This document shows, piece by piece, positions 43,513 through 57,358 of a DNA stretch of 64,000 nucleotides. Position 1 is the first letter of the stretch, and each line of letters starts with the position of its first letter. A program made the position numbers and the translations under genes. The stretch is from assembly GCA_018292915.2 (NCBI GenBank), contig JACVVK020000032.1:2782501-2846500 (forward strand). The letters are read 5' to 3'. The notes beneath the pieces were generated by a model. It ran no database searches, was not told the DNA's origin, and saw only the letters and a list, made by a program, of their open reading frames with translations. The stretch comes from Batillaria attramentaria (Eukaryota > Mollusca > Gastropoda > Batillariidae).

Positions 43513-45450
43513 AGGTTTGTCGGTTAGTTGCACTCCAAGGTAGTAATTAAGATACTCACCTTAAAACGTGCAGCTCACGTATGGTAAATCGCATTATTTC
43601 CGAAGGTAGACATTGGGGCAATGGGAGTTAACTGTCAGAATCGCTCCTCACATCAATGAGAGGTTTGGTATTTGTAGAAAACTGAAACCGTTCTTTACAC
43701 TGGTAGAAATCAACTCAACAATAGTTCAGAGTGATGTGATGGGGTTTCAGTTCTCGCCTGGATAACCACTGTCCTCTACCTCTACTTCCCACAAGCGCTG
43801 CCGGTAATATAGAAACTTTACTGGTTGAACACCCGAGCAAAAAGTCTTTTGTGTTTGTTTTTTCTCTTCCTGTGCAAAACAAAATCTACGAAGGGCGAAG
43901 AACTCCATTGTTGGACCGAGTCCTGTAATTGGTCTTGCAACGTTATGGGTTCTCGTTGCTAGGCAGGCATCTCGTCCAATCAGGACAAGCATCACTAGCA
44001 GGAGTCGGGACAAACGGGCTTCCAGACTTCTGAAGGTTCGCCTGATGCTGCCTTGCCAGCAGTCCCCAGAAAACTCATCAACGGGCTCGGACTTCTGGGC
44101 ACATCGTTTGGCTTCCAGTTGGCGCGGGTGGCACAACTTGAGAGAGCATGGCGTGCACTTCGGTGCATGTTCTCTCGCCGGGAAAACGAAGAACTGTCTG
44201 CGCTCAGTGACTTAAAAAACGTTTAACCCTCAAGGAAGCTGTGTCGTTTAAAACTTTATTTTGGCGTAGTTTGAAGCGCTTAGGTAGTCGTTCTGATTGG
44301 TAAGTTGACCTTCGCGTTTGTTGCTGCTGCTGCTGTTGTTGTTGTTGTTGTTGTTTTGTTTTTGTTTCAAGTTATTGGGTTTTTGGGGGTTTTTTTGGTT
44401 TTTTTTTGTTTTTGTTTTTTTGTTTTTTTTTGTTTTTGTTTTTTTTTTGGGGGGGGGTTGTTTTTCGAAGAAGTGTATTTATGTGCTGTGAAGAGTAGGA
44501 TGGAAATTTGCGCACAAAGTAGAGCTTAGAAGTAAGAGGCTTTCACTGCTTCATCCTCAAGCCCTGCAGCGCCTTGAGCCGGCTGTCCGAAAGAGACGCC
44601 AGGTTCCGTGCGGTGAGGAGAAGACGTTTCTCATATTTAAAATAGAAAGTAATCATATAAAACGAAAATGACACTGATGCTGTTTGGGATGAGCGGTGGT
44701 CTAATAGGCAGCGCGTCGGACTTATCCGCTGGTATTGGGTGGCGCTGCACAGCGGCGACACGCTCCCCTCGGGGGGAATGAGCCCGAAATTCCCGAAAGG
44801 GACAATAATTTTTTTTTTTTTAATAATCATAGTATTAAAAACCCAATAATTTCAACTCGAGCCATATGAACGCATTTGGTTTGGTTTCACACCTACATCT
44901 TTTGTATCGCACACGACATCAACAGCATAAACAAAATAATTGTGACAAATAGCTCTCACTGAAATCGACCCTGCCACTATTTTCGAAACCACAAACAACT
45001 GAAACACAGAACTTTCGTTTAGTATCGGAAACAGCGACGTAATGAAAGGATTACCAAACGGGTCGTTGAAAATGGATTTTCGGACTCGGCTCCTTTTGCC
45101 TGTGACTGTGAAGTTGTAACTGTCACCGTTGCAATCACACCGCAATCTTTTACACGTGCAATCCATCAGTTGACCTGAAGCGGAGGGAAACCGCCGTCTC
45201 TGAGGTCCTCCTCTCCCCGACCCCCCCCCCCCCCCTCTCCCATTTGAAACGGAGAAAATTTCGTCATTACTTTTTAGGGGGTTTTAATGCCGTGACGATC
45301 GCTGTAATTGTTTCAGCGTTGTTGTTTTTCATGAGCGTTGAAATCCGCATTAAGCTGTTGAAATCGACAATGTCGTTACGACGTGTCCCCACACAGATTT
45401 CACGGAGGCTGAAACACAGGCGCAAACTGAGAATCGATTCCATGAGGGCA
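43513..45450. other. No gene recognised
   Basis: Two minus-strand frames (43747-44136, 129 codons; 44852-45166, 104 codons) have normal amino-acid composition but no recognisable family. A T/G-rich tract lies at 44326-44460 and a doubtful SINE at 44689. Confidence 0.45.
44689..44825 (+). mobile_element. Possible short SINE
   Basis: GGTGGTCTAATAGGCAGCG resembles a tRNA A-box region, and the unit ends AAAGGGACAATAATTTTT. No good B box was found. The call rests on overall shape. Confidence 0.3.
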
Positions 45451-45463
45451 GCAGAGGTATAAA

Positions 45464-46159
45464 GAGTTGCTTGGTTGGCTGGTTGGTTGGTTGGTTGGTT
45501 GGGAGTTTTACGTCCTTCTCCAAAACGTATGGCTGGTAACCTGCCCCCGTAGTGTAGTGGTTAGCACTTCGGACCATGGACCGGCAGACCCGGGTTCGAG
45601 CCCAAGCCGAGGCAAGCGGGATTTTTCCTACCTAGGTCGGCTCCTACCCGGAGCGGGTGTGCTATAGGCCCAATCAGGAGGCTGTTTCCACACAGCCGAG
45701 ATTCACCCACTTCACAGGTGCGACTTTGGGGGTGCTTCCCTTGGTATGACACGTCTTATGATGTGGATGATTACACGGCCGTAGTTCCCGGGCCTGGTTA
45801 ATGCCGGGATATTTATGACAGGAAGCGTGGAATGCGCCCCTGTCCCGCAGTCCCAAACCAAACGGACCTCCATAGCATCATCTCACCATCATCCTCCTCA
45901 TCTCCATCATCATGCATAATAAAAATTGCCCCAACTTCCGAGCCCTCCGTGGATTCCACCCATCACCAGGGAGGAATACCACTGGAGCCGGCAAAGAGTT
46001 TAGGCAGCAAAATAAATAAATAAATAAATAAATAAACTAAACCAACGTATGGGTGGTATCATAGACGTGGCAACGAGAAAAAAAAAAAAAAAAAAAACCA
46101 CACACACACACAAAATACATGGCCCCAGCCAGGAATCGACCTCACAACCCGAGCGTTTT
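45464..46159 (-). mobile_element. SINE-A copy (5' truncated) split by a SINE-B insertion; outer TSD GCAGAGGTATAAA
   Basis: The SINE-A 3' part lies at about 45464-45532 and the remainder at 46044-46159, ending in the B-box region (GGAATCGACCTCACAACCC). The outer 13-bp duplication GCAGAGGTATAAA is perfect at 45451-45463 and 46160-46172. The two halves join correctly if the intervening SINE-B is removed. A (GGTT)n stretch has replaced the usual GGGT repeats. Confidence 0.9.
45533..46043 (+). mobile_element. SINE-B, full length, inserted in a SINE-A
   Basis: This is a second tRNA-derived family of about 510 bp. The head (about 45543-45605) has A-box-like GTAGTGTAGTGGTTAGCAC and B-box GGGTTCGAGCC. 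A ~380-bp body follows, with a run of TCATC repeats, and the end is an (AAAT)n tail (46010-46036). AACGTATGG at 45524-45532 and 46044-46052 is the target duplication. Confidence 0.85.
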
Positions 46160-46418
46160 GCAGAGGTATAAACAGACGGATCATCAAAATTACTTGCAAA
46201 AGAAAGAATTAGCCGATGATGGACGGGGCGTAATGTAACTTGTACTGTGAGCCTCATCCAGATTCAGAGGGTTGCTTTGAGAAGCAGAAAATGCTCTCGT
46301 TGTACACAAATACGCAACGTGTATGTCAACAAGAATTTTTTTTTTTTTTTTTTTTGTTGTTTTTGCCGGACTTGGAGGGAGAGGAGGAAATTGTTTAATT
46401 TGCGGAATTGTGTCAACC

Positions 46419-47404
<986 letters not shown>

Positions 47405-47495
47405 TGTTGCAGCTTTTATGCATGTCTCACCCTTTCACTTTGTCAATTCCTGCACACCCTGAAAGGAATCAAACATTTTGACTTTGACTTTTTGA
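47405..47495 (+). mobile_element. LINE-like 3' end with GACTTT repeats
   Basis: GAAAGGAATCAAACATTTTG is followed by ACTTTGACTTT repeats. There is no coding region upstream. Confidence 0.45.
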
Positions 47496-47879
47496 GTGTG
47501 TATACTCGTTTTAACAGTGTAAGTCGTTCAAAAGCGCAATCGTCGAGAAACTTTTGAATCGAAGACGGCTGCACTAGAAAAATCCCCGGCATCTTCTGCT
47601 CTCGCCCTGGCTGCTGAATGTTTCCTGCAAGTCTAGCTAGAGCTCATGCGCCCACCGTAATGAAATCACGCCCGATTTGGGGGCAGCTTACCTTAACATT
47701 GTGCCAGGCCATGTTTATGTCTCGCCATTTAGTTTAATTTTGCTGATGGCCGCCGATGGGTCAAGATAGGAAACATGGCAGCAGCTACTCCCCTCCTATC
47801 CCCTCCTATCCCCTGCCTACCTTCCGGTTTTCTTTACGAGAGAAACTTCCTTTTTTTATCGGCGGATCTTGTGCCATGG

Positions 47880-48830
47880 CGCACGTGTGCATTTTTTTTT
47901 TCTACGTCCTCGCTCCTGTGTTCGCCTTTATTTTGTGTTGGTCTGTTCCTCACTACACATGCGCAGGGAGGTGTAAGGAGGTTATTAAAAAACTATATAA
48001 AGCAATATTTGAAGTCATGTACTGAGTGTGGTACCTCCATACGGTGTTTTTTTTTTTGTTGTTGTTGTTGTTGTTTTTTGTTTTTTAATTGTTGTTGTTG
48101 ATTTGTTGTTGTTTTTGCAGTGCCCCCCCCCCCCCCCCCCTTGTTCGTTCGCCTTAACTTTGCGTTGGTCTGTTCCTCCGTCTATGCATGTGTTTGCAGT
48201 AACAGGAGGAGGAGGAGGGGGGGGGTCTCTTAAGAGCCTGAGCCGGCCCTACCACCCCCTTCCCACTGTATGATCACTGTACGATACAAAAACAAGTCAC
48301 TACACACTAAAAGGAGCCACTTCAAGCCACTACTACGCAAGGCGTGGGCCTTCCTTGCTAGACCCGAGACAGCTGCAGATTGCATAATAGTGGTTTGAAG
48401 TGGCTTCTAGTGATCTGAAGATTTTAAGTAAAATTGCGATTTTTGCATGGGGTTTGAAGAGTTAAACAAAGAAAACTATATTTGAGGTCATGTAATTACG
48501 CCGATAATCATCTGCAGCTTTTTTTTCTCTCTCTCTCTCTCTCTCTCACTATATTTTTCCTTTCAAAACCTCTCCCTAAGCGCCGTGAGCACTCAGTTAG
48601 GGTGGAGCCGTGCGCTATATCAAGTCTCCACCATCATCATCATCATCATGTTCTGACTATGGTACCCAGGTTGCACCAAGGCGTTTGTTTTGTGGAGTGC
48701 ATTTTCCCCTGCACCTGTTCGCCTTTACTTTGCCTGAGTCTAGTCCGGCTTCACCACGCAAGTCCCCTAACAGGAGGGATTATATATATATGAAAGAGGA
48801 AAATTATATCTGAAGTCAAGTTTAAAGTCA
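47880..48830. repeat. Dispersed partial copies of one local repeat
   Basis: TGTTCGCCTTTA (47920), GTTCGCCTTAAC (48149) and TGTTCGCCTTTACTTTGCC (48716) start related segments, each followed by a GTC-containing block. AACTATATTTGAGGTCATGTA (48473, one base shortened here) parallels ATATTTGAAGTCATGTACTG (48005). A hairpin (48314-48339 / 48376-48402, CCACTTCAA arms) lies inside. Confidence 0.6.
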
Positions 48831-48898
48831 GTTGCAATCACCAGCTGTGTTTTTTATGGAGCGGGTTACTAGTTGAGAGGATGCGACGTGTAAAATTA

Positions 48899-48965
<67 letters not shown>

Positions 48966-48984
48966 CGTGCGCGTGTGTGTGTGC

Positions 48985-50650
48985 GTGTGCGGAGGGGGTG
49001 GGGAGTGCGGGATGGGGAGGGGTGAGCTGGGGGTGGAGGGCGTGGGACAGATGGAATGGGGGTGAATAGCCGGGGTGGGGTACAAAATTTGCATAGGGGA
49101 CGCCTTCGCTGACTGGAACCGAGGTAGAGTGAAGTAAAATGTACTATACCGGTGGGGGAGGAGTAGGAGGTGGGGGTGGGGGTGGGGAGTGTTGGTGTGG
49201 CATAGCAATGAATGGGGTAAAGTTGAGGGGTGAGGGGTGCCGGGTGGAGTAGCGGAGGGACGGGGTTGCCAGTGTCAAGAAGGTGTCATGCCAGTGCCAA
49301 GATTTAACTGCCGGCGATGTGTGGAGTCCCTGTGTTCCTGGCCAATGCCCCCCCAGGACTGCGGCGACTATCGCAAGACATGAATCTATGTTCTGATAGG
49401 GCAGAACCCGCAACTGATGCATTTCTTTTTCTCTTTTGGGGGGTACGCTAAAATCACTCTTATACAAAACCTTTTCCTATAGTACACACACGGAGCATCA
49501 ACTAAGCTACCCTCTTGCTTTGAGCTACCGCGGAAGACCGTTTCAGAAGGAATTACATTACATTTTTTCCCTCCCAATGTGTCAAACAGGCTCGGTTCCT
49601 GGACGGCTGTTTGGACAACAAAAGTGCCCTGTGGCAGTTTCACTTAGGTTACAAGACATTTATAATCTCCTCCAATCGTAGGTTTTATTTCTTCTGTCTG
49701 GCTCCGAGACAAAAAAAGACAACAAAATACGGCTTCCGGTTTGGACTGCCGGGAAGATATAGGATACACAAATACCGTGCCAGACAGCAGAGGCATTTTA
49801 AGTGTTCCGTTCCGAAGGAAAATGCCGAAACAGCAATTTATCAGTTCTATTAGGCCAACCTGCTTGACACGAAAATTTTCAGTCGTTCAGTCGCCGTACC
49901 GGTTTAATTAATTAGGGATCGGCATTCCAGACGAAACGAAACGAAGCTTAAGCCAAGACATAAATCTCTCGGTTCCAGAAGAAATTTCGAAATGGCTGCC
50001 AGACACCGAAGAGACGAAAAGTCTGGGAACACGTTCACAGTTTAGTTGATCGATATCACTGAGGTATACTGTTGCAAACCAACGCAAGGGCATTTATCAG
50101 ACGTAAGTCTATATCCCGACGACACATTATTCCGACTTGATGACTCTAGCAGAGACAAAACTCTTGTCTGAAGGAGATCATTGCAGGCCAAAGAACACAA
50201 CTGCATGGATCATTCAAGGGCACACACCTGACAGGAGTTTTTAAAATCTGAATGTCTCATTTCCGCTCAGGCCTCATTGGAGTCATGCTAGTCTACTTTC
50301 TGTTTAGGCCTGAAAGCCGCTTGGTTCAAATCCACTCGCGTCGTTGTTGCCGCTATCCAGCGCAAAAAGTCCCAGCTTCGCTGGCAGCTTGCCTCATGTT
50401 GCGCCCCCTGGCATGCACCTTGGGACACAAAGTCCAAAAATCACGAAAATCACGCTTTTTCGTGACAGCAATCAGCATTACAACTGAACTGGCACACTCG
50501 CCAAACAGGGTACCCCATATAAACACCAAACATGACCCCACGCTCAATTTGCGTCCTTACGCCTGCAACATTGGTAGTTGTCAACTTCTCTCTTTCTGTT
50601 CTTGGACCTACCCTGGCCACAGTCAAATTAGTTTGGTCACAGTACATCTA

Positions 50651-50692
<42 letters not shown>

Positions 50693-51275
50693 CCAATTAT
50701 AATTATTTGAATAACCAGGAGTATGTTCCCCAAATGGTGTGCACAGCTTCAAAACCAAGACACTCCACTATCGTCTTAAACGGTTCTCACATAGCCAACG
50801 TCAGCTTCTAGCCTCCAGCGTCCAATTGCACTAATTCAGACTTGACAGTGTTTTATGGCGAAAACCCACGTTTTTTTTGTTTTTTTTTTTTTTTCCTTTC
50901 AAACCTGATAAAGGACGTTTGTATGCATGTACGTATCGGAGCGTATCGCCCTGTCTATTCACCGCAGCTTATCCTAAAGCTAGGCAGGTACGTCCAGGAA
51001 ACTCGAGACGCCAGTACAAAATATTAGACACGTGAGATGCGTATCACTGTGGCACACGTCTCGTTGCAGTCTAATTTATACATCACTATTTTATCTCTCC
51101 TTTATTGTGCTATCACCGTTTAACGTCTAATCGTCTCGCTGTGGGAAATTAACCGCCTCGCTATCGGCTTTCCGCGAACTATTTATACGTGTCTTGGAGG
51201 TGAGTGGCTTACAGAAAAATGAACCAAAAAATGTGACATTTACATTTTGTGTGCTTTTTGCTCCTTCGCGTGGGT

Positions 51276-51276
<1 letters not shown>
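48985..51276. other. No gene recognised
   Basis: G-rich sequence to about 49265, then unique-looking DNA with a (CA)n tract at 50654-50692. An 80-codon frame at 49611-49853 has a protein-like composition but no recognised domain. Confidence 0.45.
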
Positions 51277-51339
<63 letters not shown>

Positions 51340-51525
51340 GTTGTTGTTGTTGTTGTTGTTGTGGTTGTTTCTTTAAGTTTTTGGTTTTTGGTTTTTGTTT
51401 GTTGTTGTTTTTTTTTTTGTTGTTGCTGTTGTTGTTGTAGTTGTTTTGTTTGTTTGTTTGTTTTTTGGTGTGTTTTTTTGTGTTTTTTTGTTTTGTTGTT
51501 GTTGTTTGGGGGGGGGGATGGGGGC

Positions 51526-52587
51526 GATGTTGCGGTGGGTGAAAATGGGTTTCTCCCTCTAGATGGGGAAGAGATGGTGGTATTGTGGGGGGGTTGTGGG
51601 GGGTAGGGATGGAGAAAGAACGCCTTTAAAGTCTTGCGTTCTCCAGGGCTTACTGCGTTTGCCTCTTGTAATTGTGTATGTACGAGATTGTGCGTTCGGA
51701 TCAGTTGTGAGTAACTAGAATGAAAGGTGCGCAAAAATGCCCCCACACCCTCTCCTTTTTCAAGTCCCCGCGATCCCTCTGTGTAAAGGGGTGATGCCGA
51801 GTAAGTGTAAAAAAAAAAGTGATTGTAGAGAGGTTTTTTTTTCTTCTTTTTTGCTTTGCTTTTATGAGGAGTGGGTGGGTGGGTATTTCAAGCATTTAAA
51901 CGCTAACAGTGCCTTCGAAGATGTGACATCTGTAAAAAGGACTGTACAAATCCTGACCTTTGGACTCGAACCCTCGAGCTCTCTTGCAGCACTCTGGCAG
52001 TTCAACCATCGCGAAATCTTACCCCTTACCTACTCCCCCCCCCCCCCGACGTCCAGCTGCCCCACCCCCATCCCTGCCCCTCCCATACTCCCTCCCCCCC
52101 TCCCCCTTCCTTCGGTCCCGAGGCTGTCCTACTCCAAAACATCTAAAACGAATACAAATACAAAGACAAATCGTGGTTGACTGTACACGGAGTTTTACCC
52201 CATCCCAACCCGTTCCGTACATTTGGTGTCGATAAGGTTTGAGAAATCCTTGGAGCCCAGGGTTTTCACTTGGCAGAGATTGTTGGAGTACTTCTGTCAG
52301 ACGGTTTAAAAAGTAAGTAAAGGGGGCGCTGGCAGGCAGTTTAACGATGTTTGACATCTGACACACGGGCTGAGCGGAATGGTAGAATTAGTTTGATTGG
52401 ATGCACATGTGTCCCTTAATCCTGCAGGTGTGTTCGGAGCTGACTCACCGCCGCGGCAAATGTGCCGAATAAACGTGGCAAAAAGTAACAAAAGAGTCGG
52501 CATGAGGAAGAGGCAGACATAACATCTGTGCCGTCAGGTCCACTACGCATAATTTGTGTTGCTGAACTTGTTCAAGTGAGGTCTCTA

Positions 52588-52621
<34 letters not shown>

Positions 52622-52787
52622 AGTTTAAACATGTAACTTGTTTCTACATTTTTTTTGGGGGGGGGGTTTCCCCCAATATTCCTGCAGCTTATAGATTTTT
52701 ATTCCTTTGCCCTATTCTCGTAGTTTAACAACGGCAAGTTCGAAAGTGGTATTTCTGCCAAAACTTCTAACGTTGGAAAATAAAGAT

Positions 52788-52845
<58 letters not shown>

Positions 52846-53712
52846 TGACCTTTCCCTTTGTTTGTAAAATTATCGTTGTCATCTGAAAATAATACCTAGC
52901 ACGAATACGGCATTGGTATGATTATTTTCCAGTCAGTGTCTCTGTTTTCATACGTGTGAGTTTTCTCATACAAAGGAGACAGTAGAGTGTCACTGACGCT
53001 TTGCATGGTACATGAAGGAATATGGCATAACAAAGTCCTCCGAACATTAAACAAACATTCTGTAGGTCTTTTAAGCTCAAAGAGCGACCTAGGCTTCTAA
53101 GGGTGACAAGAACACAATACCATTTAGACGTTGCAAAATATAAACCATGCTGGGGCAGTCGTTGTTAAGATATGAACTAAAACGTGAGCCAAAACAAACG
53201 TCTGCAGCCCATTTCACTTGCAAGTGAAGTGACGCGTTTGTATAAAACAGACTATACGTACGGCCAAGTGGGCGTCTCAGTGCAAGTGGCACGTGGTTGC
53301 TGGCGACATTTCAAGTTTACAAAGCTCTACAATGCACTTCGGGAAGACCGGTGACATTCAATAAAGGCAGCATCTGTGCGAAACACTCTTGGCGCGGCGG
53401 GATTTGCTCATCCTGCCAGATGACGCTTTGCTTTAAACTCCACAAAGTGAAGAGAACAGCCTTCGATAAATTTTGGATTACTACGGGATATTTCTGTTGT
53501 CGTTGTTGTTGTTGTTGTTAATGTTGTTGTTGTGTTGTTGTTGTTGTTGTTGTTGTTGTTAGGAAAAGCGTTTCAATGAGTTTTAGGAGTTTCAATTTCA
53601 TTTATAATCCCAGTCTGGGCAATTTGTTACAAAACAGCGGCACTAAACACACATCACAGTCCTCAACGACTAAATACATATCAGATGCCCTCCCCCCCCC
53701 CCCCCACACACA

Positions 53713-53770
<58 letters not shown>

Positions 53771-54417
53771 TATATGAAAGTCGCCCTATACTTTACATTT
53801 TACTGTCAAAAAAGGATTATTTGTTATCTGCCATTATACTATGGCGGTATAATGTGTAACTACCTACACACCAACGTATTCAATGCTCTACAGACAGTCT
53901 GCCGAGTATGTTCTCGCTACCCTGCGGAAGTGAAGTTACCCAAAAACTTAAGAGTGGGCTGAACCGTGCAGCAGAAGACAGAGTAGGCTGGAGAACGGAC
54001 CCGAAGCGGCAGTAGTGGCAGACGGCCGCAAATGTGCCAACCCCACCACACTCCATCTTCTCTTATCCCTGCATTTCGGTATTTAGATAAATGGGAGATA
54101 ATTCGCGGGCACTCCAGACTGCTCAAGGACATTGACCTTAAACAAAACATTTGCATTTTACCGGTTAGCGTTGGCAGAGAAGGCCTAGTCTATTGATTCA
54201 AGTTTACCTCAACATTGTTGTGAAATTTATTTAGGAGTGGGCCAAGTCTGTCGGGAATCAGTGAGATTTCTAGAACTAGCATTAATGAAAATAAACTAAA
54301 AAGCAGAGCGGCATACTTCCTCTCAGTTGCTCCTGACCAGAAACTCATTTCTGCTGATGGCCGGCTGAAACCATTTAAACCTAACTGTTCATGTGAGCCT
54401 ACAATGAAGAGGTGCTA
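51526..54417. other. No gene recognised
   Basis: It holds a possible tRNA-like fragment (51957-52012, minus), (CT)n tracts around 52591 and 52794, (GTT)n at 53494-53562, and C13 plus (CA)n at 53692-53765. The rest is unique-looking. Confidence 0.5.
52735..52793 (+). mobile_element. Retroposon 3' tail, family T
   Basis: GCCAAAACTTCTAACGTTGG is followed by AAAATAAAGATTC and at once by a (CT)n tract (52794-52842). The same tail is seen at 33151-33213, 41999-42040, 24045-24092 and, more diverged, 1693-1760. Confidence 0.65.
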
Positions 54418-54430
54418 TGGCTTCTTTGAG

Positions 54431-54590
54431 GGTGGGGTGGGTGTTTGGGAGTTTAACGTCCTTCCCACCACATACGGGTGATATCAAAGAAGAGGCAACG
54501 TGAAAAAGGCCAGCACAAATATCTGGCCCCCGCCGAGATTCGAACTCACGACCCCGAGCATTGAAAATCCAACGCTCTACCATTCGTCTC
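54431..54590 (-). mobile_element. SINE-A copy, slightly 5'-truncated, 13-bp imperfect TSD
   Basis: The body and B box are present, and the tRNA-like head stops at ACCATTCG. TGGCTTCTTTGAG (54418-54430) and TGGCTTATTTGAA (54591-54603) flank it with two mismatches. Confidence 0.87.
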
Positions 54591-54718
54591 TGGCTTATTT
54601 GAAAAATGCTCGACAACACCAGAAAATGCATAACAAAGTGAACGTCTGAATTCTCACATGTGCACGTCTTGTGCAAAGAGCGTAGAAAAGGTGCGCTGAC
54701 CAACTGCGTCACCTAAGA

Positions 54719-54895
54719 GGGTGGGGGTTGGGTGGGTGTTTGGGGGTTTAACGTCCTTTTCCACCACATACGGGTGATATCAACGACGGGGCAACGATGA
54801 AAAAGCCAGCACAAATATTGGGGCGGGATACAAACTCACGACCCGAGCATTAGAAGTCCAACGCTCTACCATTCGGTCACCCCGGCTCCCCTTCA
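54719..54895 (-). mobile_element. SINE-A copy, minus strand, 10-bp TSD
   Basis: A near-full-length copy with a short deletion between body and B box (ATATTGGGGCGGGATAC). TCACCTAAGA repeats at 54709-54718 and 54896-54905. Confidence 0.9.
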
Positions 54896-55329
54896 TCACC
54901 TAAGAACTCTACAGCTAACTGGACGCCGCGAAAAAGTAACTGTAATAATTAAAAGGTGCATGGCCTTAGAACTAGATCGGCCGCTCATGGTCAGTGAACT
55001 GTTCCTGCCGAACTCGCCAAAGTCCATCAAAGGCCGAATGGTTCGTCTCCAATAGCGCCTCCTCAGCTCGAAGCTGACACACAGTGCAATGGCATAACAA
55101 GGCAACAGGGGCGGTCTAGGGAGGCATAAGTCATATGGCCGTGACAGGCGGCGTAAACGGTGCGACCATAAACAGTTTGTCCAGCAGGCGGTCAGCACCC
55201 GGTGGGTGTTGAGGGGCACCTCATCCAGCTGGCTGGCCTCTACTCGGCCACAAGCACCAGGCGGTGATCCAGCTATCTCCCGAGGGACGAACAGAACGCC
55301 AGCAGGGGCAAACGCGGTACAGGTGGTGG

Positions 55330-55758
55330 TCAGCTGTTTATTCTGATGGTTTTGGGATTTTTAATGCCAACTGCCATCACGGTGATGTCAAAGACGAAGT
55401 AACGAGGGAGTCCGAAACACATGCACTTAGTTCCCATCCAGCAACCATCCGAACATTGACCACGCCCTTTTCCACATCATAAAGCGACGGGGTGTGTTTT
55501 CTCACTGCGGGGGGAGCCGAGGTGGCCGAATGGTAGAGTGCTGGACTTGCAATGGTCGGGTCGTGAGTTCGTATCCCGGCTGGGGCCAAATATTTGTGCT
55601 GGCTTTCTCATCGTTGCCCCGTCTTTGATATCACCCGTATGTAGTGGAAAAGGACGTTAAACCCCCAAACCCCCACCAACGCACTTCTCCCTGCGGGATT
55701 CGAACCCACGACCCGAGCACTGACATTCCAGTGGTGTACCACCTATTCTACTGTGCCC
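55330..55758 (-). mobile_element. Older tRNA-headed SINE, interrupted by SINE-A
   Basis: On the minus strand a tRNA-like head occupies about 55693-55756 (B box GTGGGTTCGAATCCC). The body lies beyond the inserted SINE-A, at about 55330-55498, and includes TGATGTCAAAGACG, a variant of the SINE-A body motif. Family membership is uncertain. Confidence 0.6.
55511..55684 (+). mobile_element. SINE-A copy inserted in another SINE, 12-bp TSD
   Basis: A full-length plus-strand copy. TTCTCACTGCGG (55499-55510) and TTCTCCCTGCGG (55685-55696) flank it. The surrounding sequence (about 55330-55758) is itself a minus-strand SINE-like unit. Confidence 0.9.
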
Positions 55759-55938
55759 GGGGAGTCGGGATAGCCGAATGGTATTCTCTTATTGGATTCT
55801 CAATGCTCGGGTCATGAGTTCGAATCCCGGCTGGGGCCAGATGTTCGTGCTGGCCTTTTTCTCGTTGCCCTGTCTTTGATATCACCCTCACGTGGTGGAA
55901 AAGGACGTTAAACTTCTAAACACCCACCCCACCCACCC
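55759..55938 (+). mobile_element. SINE-A copy, diverged head
   Basis: Full length; the A-box region is altered (GGTATTCTCTTATTGG) but the B box (GAGTTCGAATCCC) and body are good. The possible TSD TTCTACTGTGCC / TTCTATTTCGCC matches at only 9 of 12 bases. Confidence 0.85.
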
Positions 55939-57358
55939 TTCTATTTCGCCTCCCGCCGGCGGCGCGACACATGTGAGTCAATAGAGCTACACCGGAGATG
56001 GGCTCCAGAATGGAGCTACGCGCCGGGTTGAAGAGTTTCTGATATGCACAGCAGATATATATATATATATACACGCTCTTCCACGCCAACGCTCTTTATG
56101 CAATTTTACGTGCAATCAAACGTAAGCAATTCAAAGAATAACAAGGACGTCGTCCTAAAAAAAAATCAATGTCTAATTCAATGGCGACTGAGCGCACCTT
56201 CACAGAAACTGTACCAAGCATTCACACCATCGTGAAGCAACTCAGTCGGAGAAGCAGAATACTAATATAAAAAAATACGTAAAACACGCTAGAATTTACA
56301 CAAATAAATTAAATTTATAAACGGGCTAGGGTGATGTGGCGTGGTAACATTTCACTGGCTGGCACCAGCGCCTGCCCGGCAAAGGGAGAGATACGGAAGC
56401 CAGGGCTGAGCGCATCTGTTGAAGGACATAGTACAGGTTGGGTTGCGAGGTCTCTGCAAGTGTCGGAAATTTACGAGTCTACGTGCAGAATGTTTAGGAA
56501 CGTGTCGAGACGGCGCGCCTGCTTGATATTAGAAATGTACTGCCTTGTGTCAGGCTCGCCTTCCAAACATTGGTCACTTCCTGATACGGCTGGGCACAGG
56601 CTTGCGGCAAGAGGGATTTCCACACGGAGATATATTATCGTGAGATTTTCTTTTCTTTTCTTTTTTTTTTCTTTTTTTCCTCACACAAGGGGGAGTGTTT
56701 TTCTCAACACAGGAAAACGGAAAGACGATGATGATGATGATGAGGGTTAAGTTGTTCCAGATACTTTCTCACAGGCCGTGTGTTTGAAAACCACAACATT
56801 CTGCAGTATGCGTGCAGGCCTCGATAGACACCAGAAATGCAGATGCGTACACGTTGTACCAAAAAAAAAAAAAAAAAAAATTGATAACACTACTGGTATT
56901 TAATTCTTGAGGGTAGAATTCAAGGGTGGCTGTTCATTAACGTCTTTTCTTTGACCAAAGAAATTATTTCAGACAAAGGTGCCGAGAATACAAAATTGTC
57001 TGTGTAAGTTTATATAACAAGCCACTCCGGATTCCACCACGGGAATTTGGCATTGATTCTCATGATAATGCAGGTTGGGGAATTTTCAGTCATTTGACAG
57101 TTTTCAGTCAAATTTCCTATCCTTTTCAGCCGAACGAGCGAAGACAAAATTTTGCTAGTTAATACAGCCCGACCCAAAGTAAAGCTCATTCATTCATACA
57201 GAATCAGGTCTGATTTAGTATCTTGCATCTTGGGCACGAACATCATTTACGTTTTGGGACGGGTTTTACACGAAAGGGGGCTCTCTCGGTCGAAATGTTA
57301 CGTTTATTATGATAAGCAGTTTTTGCAGCCCTGCCGCAGCAGATGCGTAGACTTGTGT
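55939..57358. other. No gene recognised
   Basis: AT-rich sequence with short low-complexity runs (poly(T) near 56660, poly(A) at 56862-56880). No domain-bearing frame was found. Confidence 0.5.

Noticed and set aside
43747..44136. 129-codon minus-strand frame of normal composition
   Set aside because: No recognisable domain, homology or splice context; at this length an open frame is expected by chance in 64 kb.
44852..45166. 104-codon minus-strand frame with Cys-rich start
   Set aside because: Protein-like composition but no family recognised and no convincing exon boundaries. A protein search would decide.
51240..51746. 168-codon minus-strand frame
   Set aside because: It is dominated by (GTT)n and (GT)n translation (Gln, Asn, Thr, His runs).
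54896..55219. 107-codon minus-strand frame between SINEs
   Set aside because: Considered as a transposase remnant, but no motif supports it and the neighbouring frames contain stops.
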